A stretch of 64,000 nucleotides of DNA from Sweltsa coloradensis. Lineage: Eukaryota > Arthropoda > Insecta > Plecoptera > Chloroperlidae. Shown here piece by piece: positions 50,541 to 60,923 of the stretch. A model generated the notes under the pieces. That model worked only from the letters and a program-made list of their open reading frames with translations. It did no database searches and was not told the origin of the DNA. The translations under genes and the position numbers were made by a program. How positions within the stretch are numbered: position 1 is the first letter of the stretch; each line of letters opens with the position of its first letter. The stretch lies in NCBI GenBank assembly GCA_024449915.1, contig JAMZAV010001425.1:62001-126000 (forward strand), read 5' to 3'.

Positions 50541-52710
50541 TAATAATAAATAAAATAAAATAAAAAAAATAAAAACAATTATTTTTGACTCTACGTAATG
50601 AATAGGCACAAAATAAGAAAAAGGAATATTCACGAAACTACTTTGCTACAGAAACCCTTTTGACTCAACACCCACACATGGCTTACCCCGTTTTTACAAA
50701 AAATAAAAATCAACCCAGTAATTGTAAATTTTTTGAAGACGTAATGGAGACAGGAAAACAACACAAAAACTAAATATGAAAAAAGGCGATAATTACGACC
50801 AATAAAAAATCAAAGTGGCTTTTTCCAAGGGATCTTTTAATATTATTTTTTGGTCTGTCTTTAAACCCCACTGTCACATATGCTTAACGAATCGACATAC
50901 GGTTTTTAAAATTTAAGGGACAATAAGGGGGTATGTCACAAAATTTTCCCCACCTATTCTACAGGGGATGACCTAAAGTTTATGCATCAAATTTTGTAAA
51001 ACTAAACAGTTAGTCAATACAACTTTTTAGAATTTTAGTCAAGATATCTGCAGGAGTTTGAGTAGACAAATACGCACATATCAAAAAGGGAAAGGGTTTT
51101 ACAAAAGCAGAAGAGTTCCAGCTAGTAGGGAAATAGGATTGGAATAATGGAGATAACGAGTATACAAATATTTAGGATTCTCAAAGCTGCCAGAAATTTA
51201 ACATAAAGTTTTGAAAGCAAAATTGATGATACATACAAGAAACGACTAAAGCTATCCTCAAGACGCAACTAAAAGGTAAAAACAAGATCACAGCAATAAA
51301 TACATATGCTGTACCAGTACTGACATATTCATTCGGAATAATTAAATGGACGCAGACAGACATCCACGCGTTGGAAATATTAACTCGTACTACACTTACC
51401 AAACAAAGAATACATCATCCTAAATCAGCAATAGAGAGATTGACACTTCCAAGAGAAAAAGGAGGACGGGGCCTAATTGATCTGAACAACTTAATTATAA
51501 ACAAATAGACATTTTAAGAAATACTTTTTTACAAAGAGCAACCAATCCACACTGCATAGGGCTGTGGTGCTAGCTGACAAATCATTAACTCCACTCAATC
51601 TAGCAAACGAAAATGTCAATCTACAAGGGAAACTCATAACTGACGCTTCAAAAGAGTTACGTCTCTCAGAAAAGACCTACACAAGAGACATTATGATGAA
51701 CTACACAAAGGTCACGTAGATATTAAAGCATCAAATAGGTGGTTAAACAACGGGGAACTATTGGAGAAACAGAAGGTTTTATGCTGGCTATTCAAGACAG
51801 AGTGATTGCGACGAACAATTATAAAAAATACATAATACAAGATGCGACAGTAAACGATCAATGTAGAAAATGTAGTGCAAAGGGTGAAACAATCGAACAC
51901 ATCATATCCGGGTGCAAGTCACTATGTCAAACAGATTACCTCTACAGACATAACCAAGTAGCTAACATTATTCATCAAAACTAGCAATCAAGTACAACCT
52001 CATTGACACACACACACCTTACTACAAATACAAACCAGAGAAAGTACTAGATAGTAAAGATTACAAATTATATTTACGACCGCACAGTTATAACAGACCA
52101 AACAATACATCACAACAGACCGGATTTAATAATAATTGACAGAAGAAACAAGAACTACCCTTATCGACGTTGCTATCCCAATGTGCCATAACGTCGAGAC
52201 CACGTGGAAGAAAAAAATTGACAAGTATAGTGAACTTGCAATTGAGATCAAGAAGATGTGGAAACAGAAAAAGGTAAATACAATCCCATTCATTATATCA
52301 GCCAACGGCATCATACCGAAGAAGCTACATGAAAGCATTAAACAACTAGATCTTCAACCCAATGTATACATCGAGACTCAAAAGGCAGTAATACTCAACA
52401 CGTGTAGAATAGTTCGTAAATTTCTAAACTAAGAATGATACTTCGAGATTTCGAGACAGCTTCCATCCTGACATGGTTTTCGTGGTTTCCCATAGTCCGA
52501 AGAGCAAATGCTAGGATGGCGACGAGAAATCGGCCACGACCGTACACAGCAGAAAGAAAACATCATCTACAAACAATATTACAATTTATAAATGACTTAT
52601 TTTAGTTAGTAATAATGTATGTAATAGGTACACATGGAAGTACTTGACGTAAGTCCGTACAACATGTTAGCTCCGGTTATAACCGAGTTTGTATGAAATA
52701 CATCCAATAA

Positions 52711-52778
<68 letters not shown>

Positions 52779-54383
52779 ATATGAAGAAAGCGTGGAGCAC
52801 ATTATTTCTGCATGTCCGGTCTTAGCAAAAACGGAATACATTGATCGACATGATAAGGTTGGGGCATTTGCATTGGAACATTTGTAGAAGTTAACATCGA
52901 AACTTCTGACAAATGGTACATGCATAAACCAGAGCAAGTAGTTGACAATGGTAATGTGACCATATTGTGGAATGAGCAAATAATCACTGATCGAAAGGTT
53001 CTTCACAACAAACCAGACATAGGGTAGTTGTTAAAAACAAAGAGACTCAAAAATGTTTGGTCATCGATGTAGCTATTCCATCAGACCGCAACATAGTATT
53101 AAAGGAAGCAGAGAAATGCACAAGATATCGAGACCTACAAATAGAAATTCAACGAATGTGGAATGTCAGTTGTAAGGTTGTTCCCATTATTATTGGAGCT
53201 TGTGGGACAATTGGAAGAAGTTTTGAAGAGAACCTCCAACTTACCTCTGGCAATCACTGGACTCCAGAGCTTCAAAAGGCAGCATTATTAGGAACCGCCC
53301 ATATACTACGCAAAGTTATTAAGTTATTTCTTGTATGTATTGTATTTTGTTAATGGCATGTATATTTAATTGTTTTGTAATAGGGGTTTCACCTTAGAGG
53401 TGTGGTTCATCTCTGGTGAAAGCTCTAAAATACCCATTATGTAATGTTCATATTGGTGAATAAAAGAAAATAATAATAATAATAATAATAATAATAATTG
53501 AACGAGTGAGCGTAGCGAACGTAGTGATTTCCATTCGACTTAAACGGCCCTTATGGTTTTTCTGCGTGCATGCGTGTGTGTGTGTGTACGTTGAAAATCA
53601 GCCGAATCGCTGAACAGATTGCGCTGAAATTTTAAACGGACATCCGGTACGAGTTTATTGAGAACTGCTAACAAAATCAGCAAGATTCATTGCGATTTAA
53701 ACCTACAAGAAATAATAAACTGAAAAATAGACTTCCAATGTTTAGAAATTATTTTAACGACAATGGTTTAGATTTTGAAAAGATATTTTTTGTTTGTTAT
53801 TCGCCTGGCCGTGAAATGCCGTGCCCATGCAAGGTCTGTCGAATGTTGCACGTCAAGGTACCCCCAAATTCCGCTCCGGGAGATTGAGTAAACCTTGCAA
53901 TATTTTCACGTATTTCGTACTGGCTATGTTTACTATAGTAGGCCCTATTGCCACCGATGATGGACTACACTGTGTTATATGCATTTCAAAACATGTTTAA
54001 TTATTTTTGAAATACAATCTAGAAATTACAAATCTTTCCCGATCAGGGGATTGAACCCACTGCTTTCACATTTCGGCTACAAGGGCGCCTAAGCCAACTA
54101 GACTAGGGAAACGCCAAAGTCGTAGTTAGACGAGTGAGCGAGTCATGTGGTGAGTACCCGGGAACATTTGCATTTAAGTTTGATAATTATATTCGTATAA
54201 ATAATAGTTTTTTAAAGTTTAGTTGGCATACGGGGACGGGCGCGTCAACTGTAAGGTCATAATGCGCCTCTCTAGCCTATGATAGGCTAGGTAGGCCTAA
54301 GGTAGGGGGAAGAGAAGTAATGTAACCGGGTACTCAACACATGGCTCACTCACTCGTTTAACAACGACTTTGGCGTTTCCCTA

Positions 54384-54472
<89 letters not shown>

Positions 54473-55527
54473 TTGCAAACATTATAAGTTACATACAACA
54501 TTGGCATCAGTTGACCCTCCACTGGCATATCCTTGGTGATCTTCTACAAAGTCCGTTACCACAGACAAGATGTCAATGTTATTGATGTTGCTAGCTTCCT
54601 TCCCATCATCCTCAAGTCGTGGTTCGAGAGGATGCGACACAGACTCTAACAAACTTAGGTACTCTGAATCAATAAGAGCCTTTTCTGCAAACAATCTAAA
54701 CTGTAAAATAAATTTCCATTTGTACTCAAAAATTTTCTTCAAACTTTTAGATGTCTATGTTTGAAGCTTTGGGGCAAAAGACAAAACTATGTTTTTGTTT
54801 CACTTACTACGCTACAAATGTTTATTAAAAAGCAATTTCAAATCCAGATGTTCATGGTTGAGAAAAATAACATTCTTTCTGTTTAAACTGAATTGATTTT
54901 CTGTGCAGTCAGTGGCCAGCATCCTCGAACTGTGCAGCAAAAGGGCTCTTGAACATCCATGGGCTTAATATTTCACAGGTATTTTTAAAACATGTTCAAG
55001 TTCATCAAAACTATGACAATTTCAAACAACATCCCAACAAAAACTCCCTGACCTCAGTTTTACCATGCCACCTTATGATGAGCTCAACACCACTTGGCTA
55101 GTATGGGAGCCCACAATTGAGTTTTTGGATAGAAACCACAATGTTCTGGCACCAGCACTGATCCACTGCTTTTCAAGTAGAGCATTTGATTTAAGTAGAG
55201 CTGCAAGACTTAGCTAACAGAGAATGTGCTTATCTTTACCTGAGAGTTATCAATTTCTTCATCCCCAAATGATACATGCTGTTTATTGAAGTAACTGCTG
55301 CTGTGTTTCTGCAGTATTGTGAGAAGCATCCAAATAGAAGCTGCAAAGCCCCATGGACACAATGCTAGAATGCTTCGCAAGTGAAGTCCCTTCAATACTG
55401 GGTCAATGGGCGTTTCTAATTCATGCCTTAGTTGACTCAAATAGCTTGCAACTTGTGGTATATTAGGTTCTGCTAGTACAAGCCCATTCTTCCATGCTTC
55501 CACTTTATCACGGCTCCCAACATCGCC
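43417..55527 (-). CDS. DENN-module protein gene, SMCR8-like (six 3' exons; 5' end unresolved)
   Basis: Minus-strand exons in reading order: 55527-55240, 54700-54497, 47779-47554, 46770-46578, 44893-44785, 43707-43417 (stop). They join in frame with donors GTAAAG, GTATGT, GTGAGC, GTAAGT and GTAATC and form about 440 residues. Exon 47779-47554 encodes a serine/acidic linker. The next exon has L-L-K-F-F-R...L-L-Y-A-L-M-I-G-R-T-V-V followed by a helix ending in L-Y-P-L-V-P, which resembles the C-terminal DENN region of SMCR8 (I-Y-S-L-L-S-G-R-T...). The last exon ends with a helical L-K-R-M-G-L...E-I-V-K-Y-F segment, also SMCR8-like. SMCR8 works with C9orf72 and WDR41 in autophagy and lysosomal signalling. 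The first exon shown (P-W-G-F-A-A-S-I-W-M-L-L) I could not place in SMCR8, so a different DENN-type protein (folliculin group) is possible. Introns are loaded with transposons. Confidence 0.6.
43708..44784. other. Intron of the DENN-module gene; nothing recognised
   Basis: About 1.1 kb of AT-rich intron between the exons at 44785 and 43707, without a repeat family, RNA or exon that I could identify. Confidence 0.5.
44925..45925 (+). mobile_element. Non-LTR retrotransposon 3' half (reverse transcriptase C-terminal)
   Basis: Three frames carry consecutive parts of one protein: G-L-R-Q-G-S-V-L-S-P-L then L-F-A-D-D (catalytic box) at 44936-45190; G-Y-L-G-S-E-I at 45200-45455; and a 152-aa open frame 45452-45910 with T-Y-A-A-E-T-W, R-W-F-G-H-M-K and R-R-G-R-P-R-K-R-W. 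Two frame shifts kill it. It inserted antisense in an intron of the DENN-module gene, 30 bp from exon 44785-44893. A relic with the same motif order is at 58610-58985. Confidence 0.85.
46960..47370 (+). mobile_element. Probable retroelement relic with zinc-knuckle-like segment
   Basis: One frame reads L-H-K-V-G-M-A-E-S-S-L-C-S-L-C-G...N-R-R-H-L-F-S-C, the C-x2-C...H-x3-C block found after the RNase H-like or C-terminal region of many non-LTR polyproteins. The preceding block is in another frame. It sits in an intron of the DENN-module gene. Confidence 0.5.
47933..48772 (-). mobile_element. Helentron-like element, family B
   Basis: The minus strand starts TTGGATGAGCGTAGCGAGCG and ends GCGAAGCTTCCTAG then T. 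The subterminal inverted copy is CGCTCATCCAAC. Internal units of about 162 bp are marked by attaattcata at 48251 and 48413 and by gcatgtaggtgttat. Confidence 0.78.
49174..50334. mobile_element. hAT-like element (8-bp target duplication) carrying a nested helentron-like element
   Basis: Ends TAGGGATGCAC and GTGCATCCCTA are inverted, flanked by ATACAAAC on both sides (49166-49173 and 50335-50342). The outer parts match the copy at 41650-41873. The insert 49397-50310 is a family A helentron-like element. Confidence 0.82.
49397..50310 (+). mobile_element. Helentron-like element, family A, with internal duplication
   Basis: It starts TTGGATGAGCGAAGCGAAG and ends GCGAAGCTTCCTAG then T. The 3' hairpin is AACGC...GCGTT. 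The block gcaaacggct.cttcgatctt through cgtacttttac is repeated about three times (from 49492, 49666 and 49840), making it longer than its relatives. Confidence 0.78.
50498..50541. repeat. (TAA)n tail
   Basis: Simple-repeat tail of the non-LTR 3' end that starts at 48985. Confidence 0.9.
51080..52776 (+). mobile_element. Non-LTR retrotransposon 3' part with (TAA)n tail
   Basis: Coding blocks in order: A-I-N-T-Y-A-V-P-V-L-T-Y-S-F-G (about 51291), H-H-P-K-S-A-I-E-R-L...R-E-K-G-G-R-G-L (about 51415), C-R-K-C-S-A-K-G...H-I-I-S-G-C (about 51862, CCHC-like), and D-V-A-I-P...K-M-W (about 52160) ending with a stop near 52431. Stops and shifts are present. The 3' untranslated part and tail 52707-52776 match the 48985 copy. 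R2/R4-like by layout, not proven. Confidence 0.78.
52777..53497 (+). mobile_element. Second, more truncated relic of a related non-LTR element
   Basis: It begins directly at the (TAA)n tail of the previous element. It reads S-V-E-H-I-I-S-A-C-P-V-L-A (52797), then after stops D-V-A-I-P-S-D-R-N-I...I-Q-R-M-W (53066-53161) and L-G-T-A-H-I-L-R-K-V, the same C-terminal domain as 51080-52431 but clearly diverged. The tail is a (TAA)n at 53470-53497, cut by the element at 53498. Confidence 0.75.
53498..54384 (+). mobile_element. Helentron-like element, family D, with tRNA-like module
   Basis: It starts TTGAACGAGTGAGCGTAGCG and ends GGCGTTTCCCTAG then T. ACTCGTTTAA lies about 35 nt before the 3' end. 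A TG microsatellite is at 53573-53587. The last 282 bp (54103-54384) have inverted ends (ctagggaaacgccaaagtcg and its complement). On both sides there is (TAA)n, so it split the tail of the previous relic. A second copy is 59392-60392. Confidence 0.72.
54037..54103 (-). repeat. tRNA-like module inside the family D element
   Basis: The minus strand has an A box (TGGCTTAGGCG) and a B box (GGTTCAATCCC) with tRNA-like spacing. The equivalent place in the 59392-60392 copy has a more decayed version. No convincing cloverleaf with an acceptor stem, so not called as a tRNA gene. Confidence 0.55.
54385..54472. repeat. (TAA)n microsatellite
   Basis: 88 bp of nearly perfect (TAA)n abutting the CTAG end of the family D element and ending 25 bp before the exon at 54497-54700 of the DENN-module gene. 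Confidence 0.95.
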
Positions 55528-56034
55528 CTGTAAAAGTTTAAAGGATGTAGGCCATTTAAAGACATATTGTAGATTATGGCAAGGTTCACGCATAGTATAT
55601 GGATATCAGCATAAAAACTGCATGGAGCCCCTGGCGCTGGCGGTCACCATGTTGAGTTTAAAGTCTGTTGCAAGTGTTGTTAAAGCTACTTTTTTAAATT
55701 ATCATGCTACCAGTACAGTTACTCTATCTTAAAAAGAAGTATAGAAATGACAATCTATTAACTGATTGCAAAACGAGAGAAGGTTTGATTTTATGTTACA
55801 GATACATATTTATGGTAGCTCCCTACTTGTTACTATACCAAGTACTTAAAAGTAGCGTACAACCTGCCACTACTTCAGAACAGTTTGTTATAGGCTGTTG
55901 TACACACGAATACTTCGCTTCATCCTCGTCGTGGTGTTGGATTTAAACGTGTTGATAAGTTCAGAGTTTGAACCGAGTTTTAACTTATTTCTCGATTTGT
56001 TTAGTCGGGAAACACTCCCATAGGTGTAATTGTT

Positions 56035-56178
56035 ATTATTTACTACAATTCAGAAATTAAAGAAATGTACCCGTCCTGATGGTCTAGTGGTTAAGACGCT
56101 CACCTGGAATGTGGGAGATCCGTGGTTCGATTCCCGGTTGGGGCGGACTTTTTTAATTTCTGAATTGTAGTAAATAAT
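56035..56178 (+). repeat. tRNA-like sequence enclosed by a perfect 27-bp inverted repeat
   Basis: 56035-56061 and 56152-56178 are perfect inverted complements. Between them, 56073-56147 has an exact A box (TGGTCTAGTGG) and an exact B box (GGTTCGATTCC). Its 7-bp acceptor-like stem (GTCCTGA with TTGGGGC, using G-U pairs) and a 5-bp anticodon-like stem with loop CTGGAAT fold, but the T stem pairs poorly. A truncated relative at 36055 shows it is a repeat, not a single-copy tRNA gene. Confidence 0.6.
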
Positions 56179-56393
56179 GAGTTTTAACTTGTTGGCCGCC
56201 TGGTGTGCTATAGTTAGAGAGCCTAGATAATTAGAAACGAGTGGCCAAAGGGCAGTCGTCCGTCATATTTTTGCCGCATCAACCGAACAACAAATTCTTA
56301 GCCATTGATACAGAAATTGACATCAATCACATGAAAATTCATTCATTTAAATCAGCTGTTTATGCCAGTTTACCAATATGTCTCAATTATCAC

Positions 56394-58019
56394 CAGGGGT
56401 CGAAATTAACGCTCGCCCGAGGCTAGTGAAACTTTGGTCGGGCTAGTAAAAATCTCATTTCACTATCCCGATGGGCGAGTACTTTTTCCAGATTTCCCAA
56501 TTGCGGTTCAAAAAATCTTCCAGCCGATAACCTTACGAGTTTCCAGTAGTTGTGCTACCTAGTATGGAAAATCGTTCTAAATATGTACACAAAATAAAAA
56601 TCTCTTAATTTTTGGATGAGCGAAGCAAAGACTTCAATTTCACTTCATGTTTTTTTATTTTTTATTTTTTACTTACGTTACCCCAAGAAAAATAGCTTGG
56701 GTGTTTTGTTTTTTTGTTAGTTTTTTTGTCTGTTTGTTCGCTCTCTACCGGGCAAACGGCATTAGCGATCTTGATGAAATTGAAGGGGACGTTCGAAATC
56801 TCTGAACTTAGACCTGTATTGTTTTTGGGTACAATCGAAGAAATATTTCTCATGAATATATGAATATACTTTTACGATTTTTTTCGATTTTTAGTGTGAT
56901 ATTTTTGTGACATTTGGGCCGATTCTGACCAAACGGGTGGGGCTACAACGTTCATATTTTACATGTACATTAAGGTAATGGTTACGTATTGCTTTATGAA
57001 AGAAAAAGTAAAAAAAGTTAGCCAGAATCCATAGAATAAAGGTTTTAATATGAGTTTTTTTAGGTTTATAATAACAATTAACAAGTAACAATAGAAACTT
57101 GACAACAATCACCTACAATGCATTCAAAAAGCACTTGCAAAGGAAAAGTGGTCCTACGCAAACTAAAAACTAACAAAAAAGCTCATCCATCAACGCGGCG
57201 GGACTTTAGCGTTTTCCTAGTGGCTAATATTTTAATATAATTGTGAAAATTGATTCCAGTCACTCCTTAATTCCCCACCCCCACATGTCAGACCCTGCGA
57301 ATATTGTGATTTTAGAGGAGTCACTGAGGCTTCCGCGGACACGAGTTTAGGCGTTCAGCTTTCTGTTTTTTTCCCGTATTCTTTTTCGGGTTATCGGCTT
57401 ATAACACCGTTATAAAATTTCATAATAACGTTAATAAAGAATTAATTAATTTTATCCAGTACGCGTATTCCTAAATTAATTAATCGATTTTGAATTAAAA
57501 ATGAGTGAAATCACCGTAATTTACTCCATTTTGGTCAACTTCGGGAATTTATTCCAAGTGTACTGCGTACAGATTTTAACGCAAATTTGTATAGCCTACT
57601 GGATATCAACGTTTAAGTGTGAACGCGCAGGTTAATTTGGTTTTATCGTAAGATAAACGGTTTGGTGGGAATTTCCAGAATTGAAATCCATGTTTTGAAT
57701 TTCCCATTTTTTCATGTTTAGGACTTATGTCTCGCAATGGATCATTATAAGGTGTATTTTTTATAATTAAGTGCAGATATCAACATAAAAAGTACTTTAT
57801 TAACATTCATACAAAATTTGGTAAAGATATTACCAACTGTTAAGCAGAAATAATCAACACCCGAGTGCGCGCATTTGAGTTGGGCCAAACATTCACGTAT
57901 GATCATTGAATATCAATATTAGGTACCTATTTGATTGCGGGGCTAGTAATAATGCTCTCGGGCTAGAGGACTATTGTTGCCAAAGGGCTAGTGGCAAATA
58001 AAGTTAATTTCGACCCCTG
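56394..58019. mobile_element. hAT-like non-autonomous element, 8-bp target duplication, carrying a nested element
   Basis: It begins CAGGGGTCGAAATTAAC and ends GTTAATTTCGACCCCTG, with ATTATCAC on both sides (56386-56393 and 58020-58027). The interior repeats gggctagt words. The family A helentron-like element at 56612-57220 is inserted. No transposase is left. Confidence 0.85.
56612..57220 (+). mobile_element. Helentron-like element, family A
   Basis: It starts TTGGATGAGCGAAGCAAAG and ends GCGTTTTCCTAG then T. GCTCATCCATCAACGCGGCG lies before the hairpin. The 610 bp length is close to the typical size of the family in this window. Confidence 0.8.
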
Positions 58020-58277
58020 ATTATCACTCTTATCACCATATCAGCATTTTAGCAGTTTTTATTTTATAACCTCAGTTCATTTTTCATTCATCTTGTTTCT
58101 TCAGCCTTTTAAAAAAATATTTATACTTTTGTTATTGTTATTGTATTATTATTGTATATTTATTGTATAATTTTAATTTGATAGTACTTGTTCATGTATT
58201 TAGTGATTTGTATAACGTATTTGTATTTTATTTAATTGTATTTTAAATTGTTTAGTTTTAGGTACCTGACACTTTGA

Positions 58278-58504
58278 ACAAGGGTCAAAATTAACGCTCA
58301 CCTGAGGCTAGTGAAACTTTGCTCGGGCTAGTAAAAATCTCATTTCACTTGCCCGACAGGCAAGTACTTTTGCCAGAGTTCCCAATTGTTGTTAATTTTT
58401 ATTTAAGCTACCTAGTATGGAAAATCGTTCTAAATATGTTAACAAAATAAAAATGCCATTAGCCCGAAGGGCTAGTGGCAAAAAAAGTTAATTTTGACCC
58501 CTGC
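58278..58504. mobile_element. Short relative of the CAGGGGTCGAAATTAAC element
   Basis: Ends CAAGGGTCAAAATTAACG and GTTAATTTTGACCCCTG. It shares gaggctagtgaaacttt and tggaaaatcgttctaaatat with 56394-58019. No clear target duplication. Confidence 0.7.
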
Positions 58505-58609
58505 TTGTGGGTATACCAACCTGTTGTGAGTGATTAATAAATAAAGTATAAAAATAAATATGGCAACAGTGGTTGAGAGACTTGTGCAAGCTGTAGATAT
58601 AAAGTTTTA

Positions 58610-58985
58610 ATGGAATTTTGAGAAGCATTGTAGGAAAGTCCAGATGGGACCGAATACGGAATGAGGATATCTGAGATCAAGTAGACGTAAGGAAATTAAT
58701 GGAGCAAATTGGAGAGAGAAGATTAAAGTGGTTTGAACATGTCAAAAGGATGGAAAGAGCAAGATTGTCGAGAAGGATAATGAAATTTGGAAATTCCAGG
58801 TAAGAGACCAAGGAGCAGACCACAACAACGATGGCAAAATAGTGTGAGAAAAGAATGTGGAACAGCAAAGAGGAGACTGGAATGTGGTGGAAAGACAAGT
58901 GTAGTGGCAGAACAGAAGAAGATGGATCTTCAATGCCGACCCAATGCAGAGTTGGACATGGCAACAGATAATGATGATGATATGT
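58610..58985 (+). mobile_element. Non-LTR retrotransposon relic (C-terminal end)
   Basis: Pieces read I-L-R-S-I-V-G-K-S-R-W-D-R-I-R-N, L-K-W-F-E-H-V-K-R-M and P-Q-Q-R-W, in the order seen in 45452-45910, with stops and a frame change. Only the last 125 codons or so remain. Confidence 0.7.
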
Positions 58986-59203
58986 AAAGCAAGTGGTAGA
59001 CAGGGCTGGACACAAAACAGATTGTATAGTTGTACTACAAATCAAAAAGCATTGTGGTTTTTGTAGGAATGTCATCTCATCAAATACTGTAAATGATGCA
59101 TCACTGATCTCATGTCATGTCTTCTTTGTTTAAAATTTAAAATTGTAAAGCTATAAGTATAAGCCATGGTATGTGATATAAGATGTGAAAGTATGTGACT
59201 TAC

Positions 59204-59268
59204 AAAATAAGTGTGGATGGGTCCTAAATACATATATTTTAACGCCATATCGTGAATCATAGAGTTAT
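59204..59268 (-). CDS. Possible upstream exon of the DENN-module gene
   Basis: On the minus strand an acceptor (cttaaag) opens a 65-nt segment that closes at a consensus donor GTAAGT. One frame is open (N-S-M-I-H-D-M-A-L-K-Y-M-Y-L-G-P-I-H-T-Y-F) and ends phase 0, which suits the phase-0 start of the exon at 55527. It lies in one of the few stretches here not covered by a recognisable repeat. No family match was recognised, so it may be chance. An alternative start for the gene is an in-frame ATG at 55593 reading straight into the 55527 exon without an intron. Confidence 0.22.
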
Positions 59269-59391
59269 CTTTAAGCTAGTGAAAGTGAATTCTTATCAGC
59301 CTACGTTGTATGTTCCTGCCTGCATTCAAAACACGAGATCACTCGAGAGACTGGCTGAAAGACCTGTTTTATTAGATTAAACTAGGGAAAC

Positions 59392-60392
59392 GCCAAAGTC
59401 GTTGTAAGACGAGTGAGTGAATTAAATGCGAGCGATGTTGTTGAGTACCGCGGAGCGTAACATTCCATCTGTTACATCCACCTACCAACAGCCGGACCGA
59501 GCATGGTCTTTCTCCTAGCATATAGGCTTAGTGATGCTACAGTTGCTGCGCTACCTTATACATGATCTGAAGTCTAAAAAACCACATTTATCTTTAATAC
59601 TAATGGCATAATAATAAACTTTGCGGGTACTCACACATAATCGCTCACATCATCTGACAACGATTTTGGCGTTTCTTAGTACTAGTTGGCTAGGGCCTCT
59701 TCATCACCTTGGAATGTAGGAGATCTGGTTTAAACAGCGTAGAAGATGATTGTAATTTACTGGACTGTATTTTAAACACTTAGAACAAGATTTGAAATTA
59801 TACAATACAATGGAAACATAGCTGCAGTTGAATACGGTTAAGATTGCCAGGTTTACTCAATCTCCCAGCTCTAATTGTGGGTATCTTGACTGCAAGATCC
59901 GATACACCTTGGTCCTGCATGCAATTTTCACAGCTTACAAATACAAATAAAATAATAATCTTCAAACAAAATAAAAATAAATAATAAATAAAATTAAAAT
60001 ATTCCTACATTTGCAGACTATTTTTCATTTGTACTTAACCTTTCCTTGTATAGATCAGTGAGCGACGAACACTACCAGTCCTTCAGTACCATCGAGGAGT
60101 CCTCCGTTGATAGCAGTGGCAACGCAACTCTCCTCGCTTAGTACACTAGCGAGAAGGTAACCCTTCCTGTAGATCTACGCGCACAATACTTCACTCGCTT
60201 AGAGCCTCACATCGGGAATAGCATGATCTACCTGTTGTTAGCATAACCGTATGATGTCTTTTAATTTCGCTAATTGTCAGCGATTCGACACACACACACA
60301 CCACCCACACAAACACAACACAGACAACACATGTACATATACAGAAAGTGCGTTTGAGTATTGTGACTAGTTCGCTGCGCTTACTCGTCTAA
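59392..60392 (-). mobile_element. Helentron-like element, family D, second copy
   Basis: The minus strand starts TTAGACGAGTAAGCGCAGCG and ends GGCGTTTCCCTAG. A TG microsatellite (60290-60345 on +) sits near its 5' end and the 3' 288-bp inverted-end part is 59392-59679. The words gagattgagtaaacct and gaatcgctga are shared with 53498-54384. Confidence 0.65.
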
Positions 60393-60639
60393 TAATGTTA
60401 TCTGCAGTGGCTTAAAATTGAACTTGTGATTTTAACTTATGCAGTAAAGTAACTTAGCTACCATTCTAACAATCTCCAACATTTATATTATTTATAATAT
60501 ATAAGAGGGAGGCCTTTTTCATGCGACCTAATGCAGTTTGGACTGCAAAGATATATGATGACTTTGTGAAAGTTTAAAGTATTCATTTCATCAATTTCAT
60601 TTTAGACAGTATAAATGTGGCAAAGCCATGGCTGAACGG

Positions 60640-60780
60640 CTTGACAGATTGCGCTGAAATTTGAATCAGACATCCGGGACCAGTCCTGCAGTTAATATTT
60701 TGAGCAAAATCCCTTATGATTTAAACTCACAATAAATAATTAATTGAAAATAGGCTGTGAAAGTCACATTTAATTTCACT
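60640..60780 (+). repeat. Fragment related to the family D core
   Basis: gacagattgcgctgaaattt and gacatccggga match 53610-53660 of the family D element (gaacagattgcgctgaaatt, gacatccggtac). Termini are absent. Confidence 0.5.
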
Positions 60781-60923
60781 ACAGTGGATTTGATTGAATC
60801 ATATTTTGAATATAAAATAAAATAAATAAAAATGTGTCGAATAATATTTGACAAAGATTGAAAAAAAGTTTTTTTTTTGCAAATAAATGGAATTAAAATG
60901 GTATTTTTCTGTGAAACAATTAA

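Larger units (their letters stand above)
48985..50541 (+). mobile_element. 3' end of a non-LTR retrotransposon, interrupted by nested insertions
   Basis: 48985-49173 and 50335-50541 together match 52385-52776, the 3' untranslated end and (TAA)n tail of the element at 51080-52776: agtaatactcaacacgtgta, cagcagaaagaaaacatcat and accgagtttgtatgaaatac are common. The interruption is exactly the hAT-like element 49174-50334. Confidence 0.8.

Noticed and set aside
52606..53006. Minus-strand hydrophobic frames with Leu or Ile runs
   Set aside because: They read the (TAA)n tail and the antisense of a retrotransposon relic.
56073..56147. Functional tRNA-Ser(GGA) gene
   Set aside because: Loop position suggests GGA, but the T stem pairs poorly, there is no long variable arm, and a truncated relative exists at 36055.
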